A DNA stretch of 49,966 nucleotides from Myroides indicus. Lineage in GTDB: Bacteria > Bacteroidota > Bacteroidia > Flavobacteriales > Flavobacteriaceae. The DNA is taken from the NCBI RefSeq assembly GCF_004364575.1, contig NZ_SOAG01000024.1, forward strand, positions 1-49,966. Reading direction: 5' to 3'. How positions within the stretch are numbered: the stretch's first letter is position 1; each line of letters starts with the position of its first letter. Positions 7,186 to 17,091 of the stretch are shown here, piece by piece. Below the pieces are notes generated by a model, which worked only from the letters and a program-made list of their open reading frames with translations, did no database searches and was not told the origin of the DNA. A program made the translations under genes and the position numbers.

Positions 7186-9595
7186 AATTGATATATTTTA
7201 AAATGTTAACGCGCGTAGCGCTGTAAGCTCTGCTTAAAACAACTCCTAAAACTAATACCATGATACTGATAAAGCTATATACATAAGTTTCCCATCCTAT
7301 AGATATGCGATAGGCATAATTATTTAACCATTGATTTAAAAAATAATAACTTGGAAAAACGGACAATACAAATCCAACGACGCAATAAACCATGTATTGA
7401 TACGACAATTTTTTAAGCATACTTTGAGTATCTGCTCCCAATACTTTTCGGATAGCAATTTCTTTTAAACGGGTGCCGATTGTAAAGGAAGAAACTGCAA
7501 ATAAACCAAACAATGCCACCATCAATACAATATAATTAAGTATTGAAAACACTTTTTTCTCTAACAGAATCTTGTCAAAAGTTTTTGCAAACTGCTTATC
7601 AGTAAACTCGTACTTAAATAGCTCCTTAGATTCAATATTCCATTTGTCCCAGACTGTTTCAATCCGCTTTATTGTATTTTCAAAATTGTCCATATCCAAT
7701 TTTGCCGACACATAATTAAACTGTCCTTTTGAATTTGATAAAACATTGTGGTGTGCAAAAAGCAATGGAGGAACTTCTTGATCCAAGCCTTTAATATTAA
7801 AATCGTTAACTACACCAATTACTGTGTATTTATTTTTACCGCTTTCTATCTGTTTTCCCAAAATATCCGATTCATTTACTGCTCTTACAAAACTTTCGTT
7901 TACCACAACATTATCAATGCTGTCCGTTGAAAATCCCTCTGAAATATTTCTACCATGCTTTATCTGAATCTGATGAGTATCAAAATATTCATAATCCATG
8001 GCCACTGTCCCCGTTAACTGTTTTTCATCTTTATACGTACAAAAAGTAAAAACACCCGGATTACCATATATGCCAAAATGGGAAGTAGCTGCAACTACTT
8101 GTTCTACTCCTTTTACATGAAGCAATTCTTCTTTAAAACGATAATATTTATCCAATCGTTCTTCTCCGTAATCACTGTTTTCCAGAAATGAAAAATTAAT
8201 AATCTGGTCACCTTTAAAACCTAAGTCTTTATTCAGCATATAGCTTACTTGCTTATTGACCAACAAGGTACTTACAATAAAAAAGCAAGCAATAGTAAAC
8301 TGCAAGACCAAAAACGTATTTTTGATTGCCGTTCCCACTTTATTTCTGTGAAAGTTGCCTTTTAATACCTTCAAAACCTTATAATTTGCAATATACACAG
8401 CGGGCAATATACCTACCAGAAATACAATTCCGATAAAAACCGGCAATAATACGGGAACAAAATAAGACAGCGAAAACGCCATATTAGAATTGACAAACAC
8501 ATTGACAAAAGGCAAAATTAATTCTACAATAGTAAGGCTTACCACAAAAGCTATTAGCGTTGTTATACAAGACTCAAAAAGACTTTGCAAAATAATGTTT
8601 TGCCTCGTGGCTCCTATTGTTTTTCTTATACCAACTTCTTTTGCCCGATGAAGCATCTGCGAAAGCGTTAGATTAATGTAGTTAAAAACCGATAAAATCA
8701 ATATTAAGGCTGACAATCCAATCATAATATGCATCATCTGCATATTCGCAGTTCCTTCCGGTGTAGTAAAATAAACTGAAGTGTTTGTTCTCACATTTTC
8801 CAATGGATTCATTAAAACTTCCATTCTGCCGTTTTCTTCAATAAATTTTTCTACCGAAACTCCTGTAGCTTCTGCTTGAGGTTTATAATAGTTATCCAAA
8901 AACAGCATGTCAATCACATGCTTCACCGCATCAGGTTTTTTTGTTTTTATAAATATATTACCATAAAACGAGAACCAATCATCATTTTCCAGCGCCTTCT
9001 GCGTATAAACATCTCTTACAATATCGGGTTGCACGGAACTTCTATTGTCGTTAAGCGTATATACACCCGAAACCACATAAAGTTTATCTTCTATCACAAC
9101 CTGTTCGCCAACCGGATTTACATCCTTTCCAAATAGCAGTTCTGCCGTATTTAACTCTATAGCTATATCATTAGGATTAAGCAATGCGGATGCTTTGCTG
9201 CCATACACAAACTCAAAGGGGAAAAACGAGAAAAAGTTTTTTTGACCGTCAAAAATCTTATCAATTTTAAACGTTTTATCTCCGTATTCTACTTTTTCAT
9301 CAACATATCCTCCAAAAAAATACATGTAATCTTCCAACTCAGCACACTGCTCTTTTAAGTTATGTCCCAAAGCATACGGAAAAGCTGAAAATGCAGTATA
9401 TTTATCTTTGTTACTTCCTACAAAAACTTCACTTTTGTAAGGATTCCACTGGTCATAAGAATGCTCTTCCAGATAAAACAATACCGACAGAACAACCGAA
9501 GCAATACCGATGGCAAGACTTAAAACGGTCAACAAAAAGTAAAATTTGTTTTTGAACAGATGGTAAATGTATATTTTAAACCAATTTTTAATCAT
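7178..9595 (-). CDS. ABC transporter permease, large MacB/FtsX type (second copy)
   Basis: 805 aa, the Bacteroidota form with two FtsX domains, each next to a large periplasmic MacB-PCD-like domain. Helix 1 is at residues 20-43. Three more helices lie at about 285-400, one near 425 (FLVLQFTIACFFIVS), and three at the C-terminus from about 690. The cytoplasmic motif EVGIRKTIGATRQNI and its C-terminal counterpart EIAIRKVLGAD mark the contacts with the ATPase. It is a paralogue of the permease at 10503-12932: both begin MIKNWFKIY and end ILKYIxYE. The two may act as a heterodimer on the single ATPase of the operon; that is inference. No ATPase domain is fused. Confidence 0.9.
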   Translation of the reverse strand: MIKNWFKIYIYHLFKNKFYFLLTVLSLAIGIASVVLSVLFYLEEHSYDQWNPYKSEVFVGSNKDKYTAFSAFPYALGHNLKEQCAELEDYMYFFGGYVDEKVEYGDKTFKIDKIFDGQKNFFSFFPFEFVYGSKASALLNPNDIAIELNTAELLFGKDVNPVGEQVVIEDKLYVVSGVYTLNDNRSSVQPDIVRDVYTQKALENDDWFSFYGNIFIKTKKPDAVKHVIDMLFLDNYYKPQAEATGVSVEKFIEENGRMEVLMNPLENVRTNTSVYFTTPEGTANMQMMHIMIGLSALILILSVFNYINLTLSQMLHRAKEVGIRKTIGATRQNIILQSLFESCITTLIAFVVSLTIVELILPFVNVFVNSNMAFSLSYFVPVLLPVFIGIVFLVGILPAVYIANYKVLKVLKGNFHRNKVGTAIKNTFLVLQFTIACFFIVSTLLVNKQVSYMLNKDLGFKGDQIINFSFLENSDYGEERLDKYYRFKEELLHVKGVEQVVAATSHFGIYGNPGVFTFCTYKDEKQLTGTVAMDYEYFDTHQIQIKHGRNISEGFSTDSIDNVVVNESFVRAVNESDILGKQIESGKNKYTVIGVVNDFNIKGLDQEVPPLLFAHHNVLSNSKGQFNYVSAKLDMDNFENTIKRIETVWDKWNIESKELFKYEFTDKQFAKTFDKILLEKKVFSILNYIVLMVALFGLFAVSSFTIGTRLKEIAIRKVLGADTQSMLKKLSYQYMVYCVVGFVLSVFPSYYFLNQWLNNYAYRISIGWETYVYSFISIMVLVLGVVLSRAYSATRVNILKYINYE

Positions 9596-9647
9596 TTTTT
9601 AATCATTTTTTAAGTTTTAGAAACAAATTATAGGTTCTGAATCCTGT

Positions 9648-10454
9648 TTAAAGCTTTTGAATTTTTCCCGAAGAAGAAGTTTTGGCACTTATAATCTGTG
9701 CCTGTCCGGTAAATTCTATTTTTCCAGAGGAAGAAGCTCTACCCGTTACTTTTTCAGACACATCGAAAGTCATTTTTCCGGAGGATGAAGCTTTTCCGTT
9801 TAGCGTTTTAACCTGAAAACCGACTGCGTTGATACGCGCTGAACTTGAAACAGATGCACTTGCTTCATTTGCTTTGCCATTTACCGTTATAGACGAAGAG
9901 CTTCCACCATCAAATTCTGCTGTTTTTGTATTTAACGCTATATTTATTTTTGATGAAGAACTCGCACTTAAAACACTTTTATTCATCACTTCAAAGCCAC
10001 CTTCTACTTTAGAGGATGAGCTTGAAGAAAGGTATAAATCGTCTGCCTGAACGGAACCCGAAAAGGAAGAGGAAGAGCTGGCAAACAGGTTAAACGTTTT
10101 TGCCTTTACTGTATTATTCAATATTGCTTTTGCAGAGGATGATATTAATATACTTTCTAAAACAGGATTGCTTACCCGAACTACAATATTTTTAAACGTG
10201 AGCCTCTTCATATTTCTAGGTGTATCGATAAAAATTTTCAATTCTCCTTCCGGATTTACTTCTGTATTAATGTACTTAAGCAATTCCTTAGAATCCGCAC
10301 TAACTTCCATACTTTTGGCTTCGCCATAAATAAATTGCAACTGAATGCCCTGCGAAACACTTATCACTGAAAAATCTTTAATCTGACGTGATTCTTTTAC
10401 CTGAGCCCAAGCCGAACCGCAGGCTAACAATAATAACAATACTATTTTTATCAT
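9648..10454 (-). CDS. DUF2807 (head GIN domain) secreted protein inside an efflux operon
   Basis: 268 aa. It has an N-terminal signal peptide, either cleaved after SAWA or, less likely, a lipoprotein at LLACG. After it comes a strand-rich repeat in which SSS/SSSS runs recur about every 15-22 residues (FASSSSSF, YLSSSSSSK, SASSSSK, GGSSSS, KASSSGK, RASSSGK, KTSSSGK), typical of the DUF2807 single-stranded beta-helix fold. The function of the family is not settled. Here it sits between the two permease genes, reading the same way, so it is probably co-expressed and works in the periplasm or at the surface together with the pump. Confidence 0.85.
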   Translation of the reverse strand: MIKIVLLLLLACGSAWAQVKESRQIKDFSVISVSQGIQLQFIYGEAKSMEVSADSKELLKYINTEVNPEGELKIFIDTPRNMKRLTFKNIVVRVSNPVLESILISSSAKAILNNTVKAKTFNLFASSSSSFSGSVQADDLYLSSSSSSKVEGGFEVMNKSVLSASSSSKINIALNTKTAEFDGGSSSSITVNGKANEASASVSSSARINAVGFQVKTLNGKASSSGKMTFDVSEKVTGRASSSGKIEFTGQAQIISAKTSSSGKIQKL

Positions 10455-10502
10455 GATTTTTTTATGTTTAACAACTTATATTTTATCTTATAAGGCTATT
10501 AA

Positions 10503-12932
10503 TTACTCATATTTAATGTATTTCAATATACTCAATTGGGTTGCAGCATACGCTTTTAACAACACAATCAATAAAGTGAGCCCGAGAATAACGACTAAAC
10601 ACACGATAAACGGCAAGACGCTGACATCAATTCGGAAAGCGTAATCGCTGAGCCATTGATTTAAAAAGTAATAACTTGGGAAAACGGCAATAACAAAACC
10701 TATAAAACAAAAAACAACATATTGTTTTGACAATTGTTTTAGTAATTCTAGTGTTGATGCACCCAGCACTTTTCGGATAGCCACTTCTTTTAAACGTGTA
10801 TTTATCGTAAAGGAAGCTAAACTGTATAATCCGAAAAGAGCTATAAAAATAACAATGGAATTTAATACCAAAAATACATTTCGCTCCTGAATGGTATTAG
10901 TAAAAGTTCGGGCAAAATCCTGATCTACAAAACTGTAATCAAAAGGCACATCCGAAATATCGCGCTGTTTCCAAATCGCTTCCAATTCTTTTATCGTCTG
11001 CTCTGCGTTTTCTCCTTTTATTTTTACTGATATATGTTGAATATTTTCACCTGCCCAGGGTTGTGTTTTTAAGGATAGAAAAATAATAGGCGGATAGTTT
11101 GCCTGCAAACCGTAAAGGTTAAAATCCTTAACCACACCTACCACATTATACGTATCGTCATTCCACGCAATTTGTTTGCCTAAGACGTCAGGCTCTTGCA
11201 TCATTCGTACTGCTGTTTCGTTGAGTAAGATGTTATTAATACTGTCTGATGCTAAACTTTCGGTAAGCTGTCTCCCTTCTTTTAAGTCAACCTCAAATAC
11301 TTCCAAAAAATTGTAATCCATAGCGCCAATTACTGCCTGAACATTATTTCCGTTGTGTACAAAACTACTTGAAGCTCCATTACCACTTCCCATTTGAATA
11401 GCTGCAGTAGTCACTCCTTCAACGCCTTTTACCTTTAAAAACTGTTCTTTTACGGACTCGTACACCTTCACTTTATCTTCTCTTTTTCCTTTGTAATAAT
11501 ATCCGATTCTGACAACTTGGTCGCCTTTAAAACCCAAATCTTTATTGAGCATATAATTTACCTGCTGATAAACAATATAAGCTCCTATCATAAAAAAACA
11601 GGCGACACCAAACTGAATAATTAAAATTGCATTTTTAAAACCGGTTCCTTTTTTGCTTCTGCCGATCTGCCCTTTTAAAACTTCGAGCGTTTTAAAACTT
11701 GCGGTAAACAGTGCCGGAATAATCCCAACCAACAAAACAATCAACACCAAAATGACCAAAATAAGCGGCAAAAATTCCCAAAAATTCAATTCCATTTTAG
11801 AGCTAAAAAATACCTGCATCCACGGCAACGTTATTTCTGCCAACATCAAACCTATCAACATGGAAAGCAGAGAAGTCAACAACGCTTCAAACATTCCCTG
11901 ACAAGCCAAATTAAATTTACCTGCGCCTAATGTTTTTCGTATTCCCACTTCTTTTCCTCTGCCCATCGCTCGTGCAGTGGTTAAATTAATATAGTTAAAC
12001 ACCGATAAAATCAATATTAAAACAGACAATCCCATCATAATATACATCCGCTGTACACTTGCTGCACCTTGCTCCGTTCCGTTTAAGTTCGGATTAGCTA
12101 TCATTCGCTGTCCTGCCAAATCATGTAAATAGTACATTTTATTCTCCATGCCCCATTCTTTCATGAGCTCTTCAGTCGTGATTCCCTTTTCTTTGGCTAT
12201 TGGTTTAAATTGATATTCTATTCGTACATCAAACATCAATTGCTCTATATCCTTTTTATATGCCGGATCATCTAATTTTATCCACGCTACATAATTATGA
12301 TTTCCCCAATTTTGATTTTCCACTCCTTCTTGTACTCGTTTATCAAGATTGTTAATAATCAATTCGGTTTGATAAGAACTTCGTTCGTTACCCAAAGTAT
12401 ATACTCCGGAAACTATATATTTATCTTCGCCAATCGAAAAAACTTCGCCAATCGGGTCTTTGTCACCAAACAAATATGCGGCATACGTATCCTTAACAAC
12501 CGCACTATTAGGCATAGCAAAAGCTTGCGCTCTGTTGCCTTTGACAAATTCAAACGGGAAAAAATCAAAAAAGTTTGATTGTGTGAATAAAATTTTCTGC
12601 ACAGGCTTTTTTTGATCTTTGTAAAATAAAGTGCTCCCACCGTAATAACCTAAATAACAAACATCCACCACATGTGGTGAATTTTCTTTGAGAGCAGTAC
12701 CAAAAGGAGACGGCAGTTTCATCCAGCTTAGATCTTCTTCAATTCTGGATTCCGCCACAAAAATGTTATTTCTGTTAGGATTCCATTGGTCATATCGCGC
12801 TTCTTCCTGATAATGAATAACTGACAACAAAACTGCTGCAATACCTATAGCAAGGCTTAAAATCGTCAAGAAAAAATATATCTTGTTTTTGAGGAGGTGA
12901 TGAACATATATTTTAAACCAGTTTTTTATCAT
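10503..12932 (-). CDS. ABC transporter permease, large MacB/FtsX type (first copy)
   Basis: 809 aa, same architecture as the paralogue at 7178-9595: helix 1 at 20-43, first FtsX domain around 290-440 with EVGIRKTLGAGKFNL, second around 690-800 with EVAIRKVLGAS. The two large extracytoplasmic regions (about 45-285 and 450-690) resemble MacB periplasmic core domains. The ATPase is encoded separately, 57 bases upstream. By homology to MacB-type mechanotransmission systems it would drive substrate from the periplasm through the adaptor and the TolC-like channel rather than pump across the inner membrane. Confidence 0.9.
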   Translation of the reverse strand: MIKNWFKIYVHHLLKNKIYFFLTILSLAIGIAAVLLSVIHYQEEARYDQWNPNRNNIFVAESRIEEDLSWMKLPSPFGTALKENSPHVVDVCYLGYYGGSTLFYKDQKKPVQKILFTQSNFFDFFPFEFVKGNRAQAFAMPNSAVVKDTYAAYLFGDKDPIGEVFSIGEDKYIVSGVYTLGNERSSYQTELIINNLDKRVQEGVENQNWGNHNYVAWIKLDDPAYKKDIEQLMFDVRIEYQFKPIAKEKGITTEELMKEWGMENKMYYLHDLAGQRMIANPNLNGTEQGAASVQRMYIMMGLSVLILILSVFNYINLTTARAMGRGKEVGIRKTLGAGKFNLACQGMFEALLTSLLSMLIGLMLAEITLPWMQVFFSSKMELNFWEFLPLILVILVLIVLLVGIIPALFTASFKTLEVLKGQIGRSKKGTGFKNAILIIQFGVACFFMIGAYIVYQQVNYMLNKDLGFKGDQVVRIGYYYKGKREDKVKVYESVKEQFLKVKGVEGVTTAAIQMGSGNGASSSFVHNGNNVQAVIGAMDYNFLEVFEVDLKEGRQLTESLASDSINNILLNETAVRMMQEPDVLGKQIAWNDDTYNVVGVVKDFNLYGLQANYPPIIFLSLKTQPWAGENIQHISVKIKGENAEQTIKELEAIWKQRDISDVPFDYSFVDQDFARTFTNTIQERNVFLVLNSIVIFIALFGLYSLASFTINTRLKEVAIRKVLGASTLELLKQLSKQYVVFCFIGFVIAVFPSYYFLNQWLSDYAFRIDVSVLPFIVCLVVILGLTLLIVLLKAYAATQLSILKYIKYE

Positions 12933-12989
12933 ATTTTTATTTATTTTTTGTTTCAGCTTTCAAAAGCAGTATTCATTACGGATTTTGCT

Positions 12990-13694
12990 TTACTGTGCAA
13001 AAACATCTACAATTTTGGAATTATTTTTCTCAGACAAAATCATTCCGTCTTTCATCAGAATTGTTCTTTCAGAATAAGAGGCGTCATGATGTGAGTGCGT
13101 AACCATAATAATTGTTGCTCCCTGCTGATGTAGACCCGTAAGCAACTCCATGACTTCATTTCCGTTTTTACTGTCCAGATTCCCCGTTGGTTCGTCAGCC
13201 AAGATTATTTTTGGGGCGTTAACCAATGCTCTGCCAACCGCCACGCGCTGCTGCTGACCTCCCGATAATTGCTGAGGATAATGTTTTAGACGATGCATAA
13301 TATTTAACCGCTCTGCAATTTCCGTCACTCTTTCTTTTCTTTCTGCAGATTTTATTTTATTATAAATCAAAGGCAACTCAATATTGTCGTAAACAGTAAG
13401 CTCATCTATCAGATTAAAATTCTGAAATATAAATCCTACATTCTCTTTGCGCACCTTGGAGCGTTGGGCTTCCGTTAAACCAACCATCTGCTGACCCAGC
13501 AATTGATAACTGCCCGACGTGGCACTGTCAAGTAAACCAATAAGGTTTAACAGTGTGGATTTCCCGCACCCCGAGGGTCCCATCACAGAGAGAAACTCTC
13601 CTTTGCGCACTTCCAGATTTACTTTATTCAATGCCGTTGTTTCCACCTCTTCTGTCTGAAAAACTCTGGACAGATCTTTAATTTCTATTACCAT
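12990..13694 (-). CDS. ABC transporter ATP-binding protein, MacB/LolD type
   Basis: 234 aa. Walker A GPSGCGKST (39-47), Q-loop FIFQNFNL, signature LSGGQQQR (143-150), Walker B IILADE (163-168) and the H-loop in MVTHSHHD. The TGNLDSKNG motif after Walker B is typical of the LolD/MacB/FtsE group. It powers the two permeases that follow in the operon. It begins 14 bases after the stop of the adaptor gene. Confidence 0.93.
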   Translation of the reverse strand: MVIEIKDLSRVFQTEEVETTALNKVNLEVRKGEFLSVMGPSGCGKSTLLNLIGLLDSATSGSYQLLGQQMVGLTEAQRSKVRKENVGFIFQNFNLIDELTVYDNIELPLIYNKIKSAERKERVTEIAERLNIMHRLKHYPQQLSGGQQQRVAVGRALVNAPKIILADEPTGNLDSKNGNEVMELLTGLHQQGATIIMVTHSHHDASYSERTILMKDGMILSEKNNSKIVDVFAQ

Positions 13695-13708
13695 AATCGC
13701 TATCTTTA

Positions 13709-14947
13709 TTATTGGATATTTAATGTTTTTACCTGTAAAAAATCTTTGTAAGTGGACACAATCACTTGTTCACCTTTCTCCAAGCCTGAAATTATTTCAT
13801 AATATGCCGGATTTTCTCTTCCTAATTCAACTATTCGGCGCTCGGCTTTATTGTCTTTTAAAACATATACCCACTCTCCTTTGGTATCTGCGTAAAAATT
13901 GCCTTTAGGAAGCAGTAATTTTTTTTCTTTTCCGGATAAAAACAACCGTACTCCATAACTTGTTCCTTCCTGTAATTTTAATTCTTTATCACCTGAAAAC
14001 TCCAACTGTACTTCAAACCGTCCGTTTTTTACTTCTGGCAGAATTTTTTTTACTTCAACTTTGGTTATTTGCCCTTTTAAATCTATTTGTCCGGTTTGTC
14101 CTTCAATTACTTTATCCAGATAAAATTCATCTACCTGTGCTACTAGCTTATATCCTTTGAGCACATCTATTTTACCGATACTTTCTCCACCCTGATATGT
14201 TTTCCCCAACAGAGCTTCAAAAGACGACAATCTTCCTGAAATCGGAGCTGAAAGTAAAAAATTCTCTTTGTTTTCTCTTAGTTTTTGTAAACTTTGATTC
14301 ATTACTTCCAGCGCCTGACTAACTTGCTGCATTTGTAAATCATTAGTCTGTTTTTCTTTTTCTATACTTTCTTCCATTAATGTTTTGCGCTGCTGTTGAT
14401 ATCGATAGGCTTCTTTTGTTTTGTCCCAATCGCTTTTAGACAACACTTCCTGTTCATACATTTTTTTATGAAGATTGTAAAGCAGTTCCGCATCCTTATA
14501 GTCATGCTCAATACTGATCAAATCTTTAGTAAGGTTTAACTCCTGACTTCGGATATTTAGTTTAGCTACGTTTAGATTATTCATCTGTTCTATTATAGAT
14601 GTTTCCTGAGACAAATAATTAAATTCTGTATTAGGATTATATAGCCTAACCAGAGGTTGTCCTATTTTTACCATTGCTCCGTTTTCGACAAAAATCTCCT
14701 GAACTGCCCCTCCTTCTACAATATTAACCAGCACAGAATGCAGGGGTTCAACCTGTCCTTGAAAAGAAATATATTCTTCAAAATTATCCTGAATAACCTC
14801 TCTAATCCTAATATCATTCTTAGAAACATTGAGAACTACTTGTCGGAAAAAAGTAAAATAAGTTACTGCTAATAAGGCAAAGGTTCCAACAATTACTATT
14901 GTTACTTTAAACTTTTTCTTATTTCTGTTTGGCAATGCTCTGTCCAT
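13709..14947 (-). CDS. MacA/HlyD-type periplasmic adaptor of the efflux pump
   Basis: 412 aa. A single transmembrane helix at about residues 16-36 anchors it in the inner membrane. It is followed by a lipoyl/barrel-sandwich part (PLHSVLVNIVEGGAVQEIF), a coiled-coil hairpin at about 110-220 rich in K, E and Q, then the returning lipoyl half and a beta-barrel region (LVAQVDEFYLDKVIEGQ). It would bridge the permeases and the TolC-like channel. First gene of the six-gene operon; AAAAGGTG just upstream of the ATG could be a ribosome-binding site. A candidate sigma-54 promoter lies at 14971-14987. Confidence 0.88.
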   Translation of the reverse strand: MDRALPNRNKKKFKVTIVIVGTFALLAVTYFTFFRQVVLNVSKNDIRIREVIQDNFEEYISFQGQVEPLHSVLVNIVEGGAVQEIFVENGAMVKIGQPLVRLYNPNTEFNYLSQETSIIEQMNNLNVAKLNIRSQELNLTKDLISIEHDYKDAELLYNLHKKMYEQEVLSKSDWDKTKEAYRYQQQRKTLMEESIEKEKQTNDLQMQQVSQALEVMNQSLQKLRENKENFLLSAPISGRLSSFEALLGKTYQGGESIGKIDVLKGYKLVAQVDEFYLDKVIEGQTGQIDLKGQITKVEVKKILPEVKNGRFEVQLEFSGDKELKLQEGTSYGVRLFLSGKEKKLLLPKGNFYADTKGEWVYVLKDNKAERRIVELGRENPAYYEIISGLEKGEQVIVSTYKDFLQVKTLNIQ

Positions 14948-15376
14948 GTTAACACCTTTTACATATGCAATGGAAATAACGTACCAAAATCTAAAAAAAG
15001 CACAAAAAACTAATATACAGATGTTTATTAAAAATAAATTTAAAGAGATGTTCGTTATCGAACAGCAAAGTGTCCGCTTTTAAAACAAGCTGTATTTTCT
15101 TTTTCAAAATGTACTCCATATCAGTCACTTATTTGTATTAATTCTAAAAAAACAGCTTAATATCTGATAATCAATTTTATTTACTTTTTCGTACCCTTGT
15201 TTATGTTATTCCTTTTAAGATTTGATTTTTTGATATTTTATAATCTGCTTTTAATCCGTACATTTACATCTAGCAATAGAAGCTAAAAACGGCATTATTT
15301 TAAAGCTAATTAGCTTTTCAATAAAATTCCGGTTTTAGTTTAGGACAATAAATTATGGTTATAAATAGCTAATGTC
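14948..15376. other. 429-base divergent intergenic region
   Basis: Separates the leftward efflux operon from the rightward FMN/glutamate-synthase-like gene. It is very AT-rich and holds a candidate sigma-54 promoter at its left end. I see no RNA gene and no plausible small gene (one 20-codon frame only). The right half should hold the promoter of the gene at 15377, but no exact TAnnTTTG element is visible. Confidence 0.6.
14971..14987 (-). promoter_or_regulatory. Candidate sigma-54 promoter for the efflux operon
   Basis: On the minus strand TTGGTACG-TTAT-TTCCA matches the spacing of the sigma-54 consensus TGGCAC-N5-TTGC, with one mismatch in each block; the -12 mismatch hits a normally conserved base. 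It would put the transcription start about 14 bases before the ATG at 14947. The NtrC-type regulator and kinase genes at 17092-19778 make a sigma-54 promoter here plausible. Confidence 0.35.
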
Positions 15377-16987
15377 ATGCGTAAACAATTTGTTATCTTT
15401 TCAAGCCTACTTTTGGCTATAACTCTCGCTCTTTCTATATTTTTAAACAGAAACTGGAGTGTTCTTTTTGCAATCATTCTTGTATTTGTCATCATGGGCT
15501 ATCAGGATATGTACCAGAAAAAACATACTCTCAGGCGAATCTATCCTCTTTTTGGAAGACTCCGTTATGTAATGGAAGAACTCCGCCCGAAGATGTATCA
15601 GTACTTTATTGAATCAGATACCGATGGAAAACCAATCAGCCGCATAGATCGTGCTACCATTTATCAGCGAGCCAAAAAAGAACTGGAAACGATTCCATTT
15701 GGAACTCAATTAGATGTATATGCAGAAGGCTATGAATGGATGTGTCACTCTGTTTCGCCAAAAGCTTTTGAAAAATTAAATCATAATCCCAGAGTTGTTT
15801 TTGGGAATAAAGACTGCAAACAACCTTATTCTGCAAGTATTCTCAATATTTCGGCAATGAGTTTCGGATCTCTGAGTGCTCAGGCAGTAGAAGCAATGAA
15901 CGGGGGTGCAAAATTAGGAAGCTTTGCGCACAATACAGGCGAAGGAGGTATAAGCCCCTATCATTTAAAAAACGGCGGGGATCTAATCTGGCAGGTTGGC
16001 ACCGGGTACTTTGGCTGCAGAGACGAAGAAGGGAATTTTAACCCCGATTTATTTGCCGAAAAAGCTAAGTTGTCTAGCGTAAAAATGATTGAACTCAAAA
16101 TCTCTCAAGGAGCTAAGCCGGGGCACGGAGGAATTCTGCCTGCCTCTAAAAACACTGAAGAAATTGCTCAAATCAGACATGTAAAACCACATACGGTCGT
16201 AGCCTCCCCACCCTATCATTCTGCTTTTAACTCTCCATTGGAACTAGTTCAGTTTATCCAAAAATTAAGAGAGCTTTCAGACGGAAAACCAGTAGGATTT
16301 AAGCTGTGTATCGGTCACAAGGCAGAATTTGTTTCTATTTGCAAAGCGATGGTTCACTTAGATATTTATCCGGACTTTATCACCGTTGACGGCGGGGAAG
16401 GCGGAACAGGAGCTGCTCCTCAGGAATTTTCTAATTATCTGGGAGCACCAATGTTGGATGGATTGGCTTTTGTCCATAATATTTTAACGGGAATGGGAAT
16501 TAGGCAACACATAAAACTAATTGCTTCCGGAAAAATAACATCTTCTTTCCACATTGCTCGGGCTATGGCCTTGGGAGCAGACACTTGTAATGCAGCACGC
16601 GCCATGATGATTGCCATCGGATGTATTCAGGCTCTATTGTGCAACACCAACCGATGTCCGACCGGAATTGCTACTCAGGATCCGAAACTTACAATCGGTT
16701 TAGACGTTGCAGATAAAAAGGTGCGAATGGCTAATTATCACAAAGGAACTGTTGAAAGCTTTGTAGAACTATTAGGAGCTTCGGGACTGGATGACATGAA
16801 AAACATTACCCGTTCTCATATCTATAGACGCGTTTCATTAAACGATATGCTCACGTACGAAGAAATTTTCCCTTCTATGGAGGTAGGTTCCATGCTAAGA
16901 GGCGAAATTCCGGACAGATACAAATGGGATTTTGCACATGCCGATATGAACCGCTGGGGAATTTCGGAAATAAAACCAACCGTTTAA
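15377..16987 (+). CDS. Membrane-anchored FMN-binding glutamate-synthase-like protein
   Basis: 536 aa. Two hydrophobic helices at the N-terminus (about 5-22 and 27-45) precede a GltS-type FMN/Fe-S domain (about 80-520). Recognisable parts are ISAMSFGSLS, GEGGISPYHL, KISQGAKPGHGG, TVDGGEGGTGAAP, and the cluster segment CNTNRCPTGIATQDP. Related single-domain proteins lack the amidotransferase domain that provides ammonia in real glutamate synthase, and their substrate is unknown; I would not call this glutamate synthase. It stands alone, with a terminator behind it at 17002-17036. Confidence 0.85.
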   Translation: MRKQFVIFSSLLLAITLALSIFLNRNWSVLFAIILVFVIMGYQDMYQKKHTLRRIYPLFGRLRYVMEELRPKMYQYFIESDTDGKPISRIDRATIYQRAKKELETIPFGTQLDVYAEGYEWMCHSVSPKAFEKLNHNPRVVFGNKDCKQPYSASILNISAMSFGSLSAQAVEAMNGGAKLGSFAHNTGEGGISPYHLKNGGDLIWQVGTGYFGCRDEEGNFNPDLFAEKAKLSSVKMIELKISQGAKPGHGGILPASKNTEEIAQIRHVKPHTVVASPPYHSAFNSPLELVQFIQKLRELSDGKPVGFKLCIGHKAEFVSICKAMVHLDIYPDFITVDGGEGGTGAAPQEFSNYLGAPMLDGLAFVHNILTGMGIRQHIKLIASGKITSSFHIARAMALGADTCNAARAMMIAIGCIQALLCNTNRCPTGIATQDPKLTIGLDVADKKVRMANYHKGTVESFVELLGASGLDDMKNITRSHIYRRVSLNDMLTYEEIFPSMEVGSMLRGEIPDRYKWDFAHADMNRWGISEIKPTV

Positions 16988-17001
16988 TTTATAATCAAGA
17001 T

Positions 17002-17036
17002 AGGGTTTTCTTTTTCAATTGAAAACCCTTTTTTTT
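17002..17036 (+). terminator. Rho-independent terminator after the GltS-like gene
   Basis: A 9-bp stem AGGGTTTTC/GAAAACCCT with a 10-base loop, followed by eight T. It separates the GltS-like gene from the regulator gene starting at 17092. Confidence 0.8.
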
Positions 17037-17091
17037 AATACAACTTTTTATCTATTTTTACATCTATCCACTTTCAGGAATAACTTTACTC

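Noticed and set aside
15377..16987. Annotation as glutamate synthase large subunit
   Set aside because: It lacks the glutamine amidotransferase domain and carries N-terminal membrane helices; only the FMN/Fe-S domain is shared.
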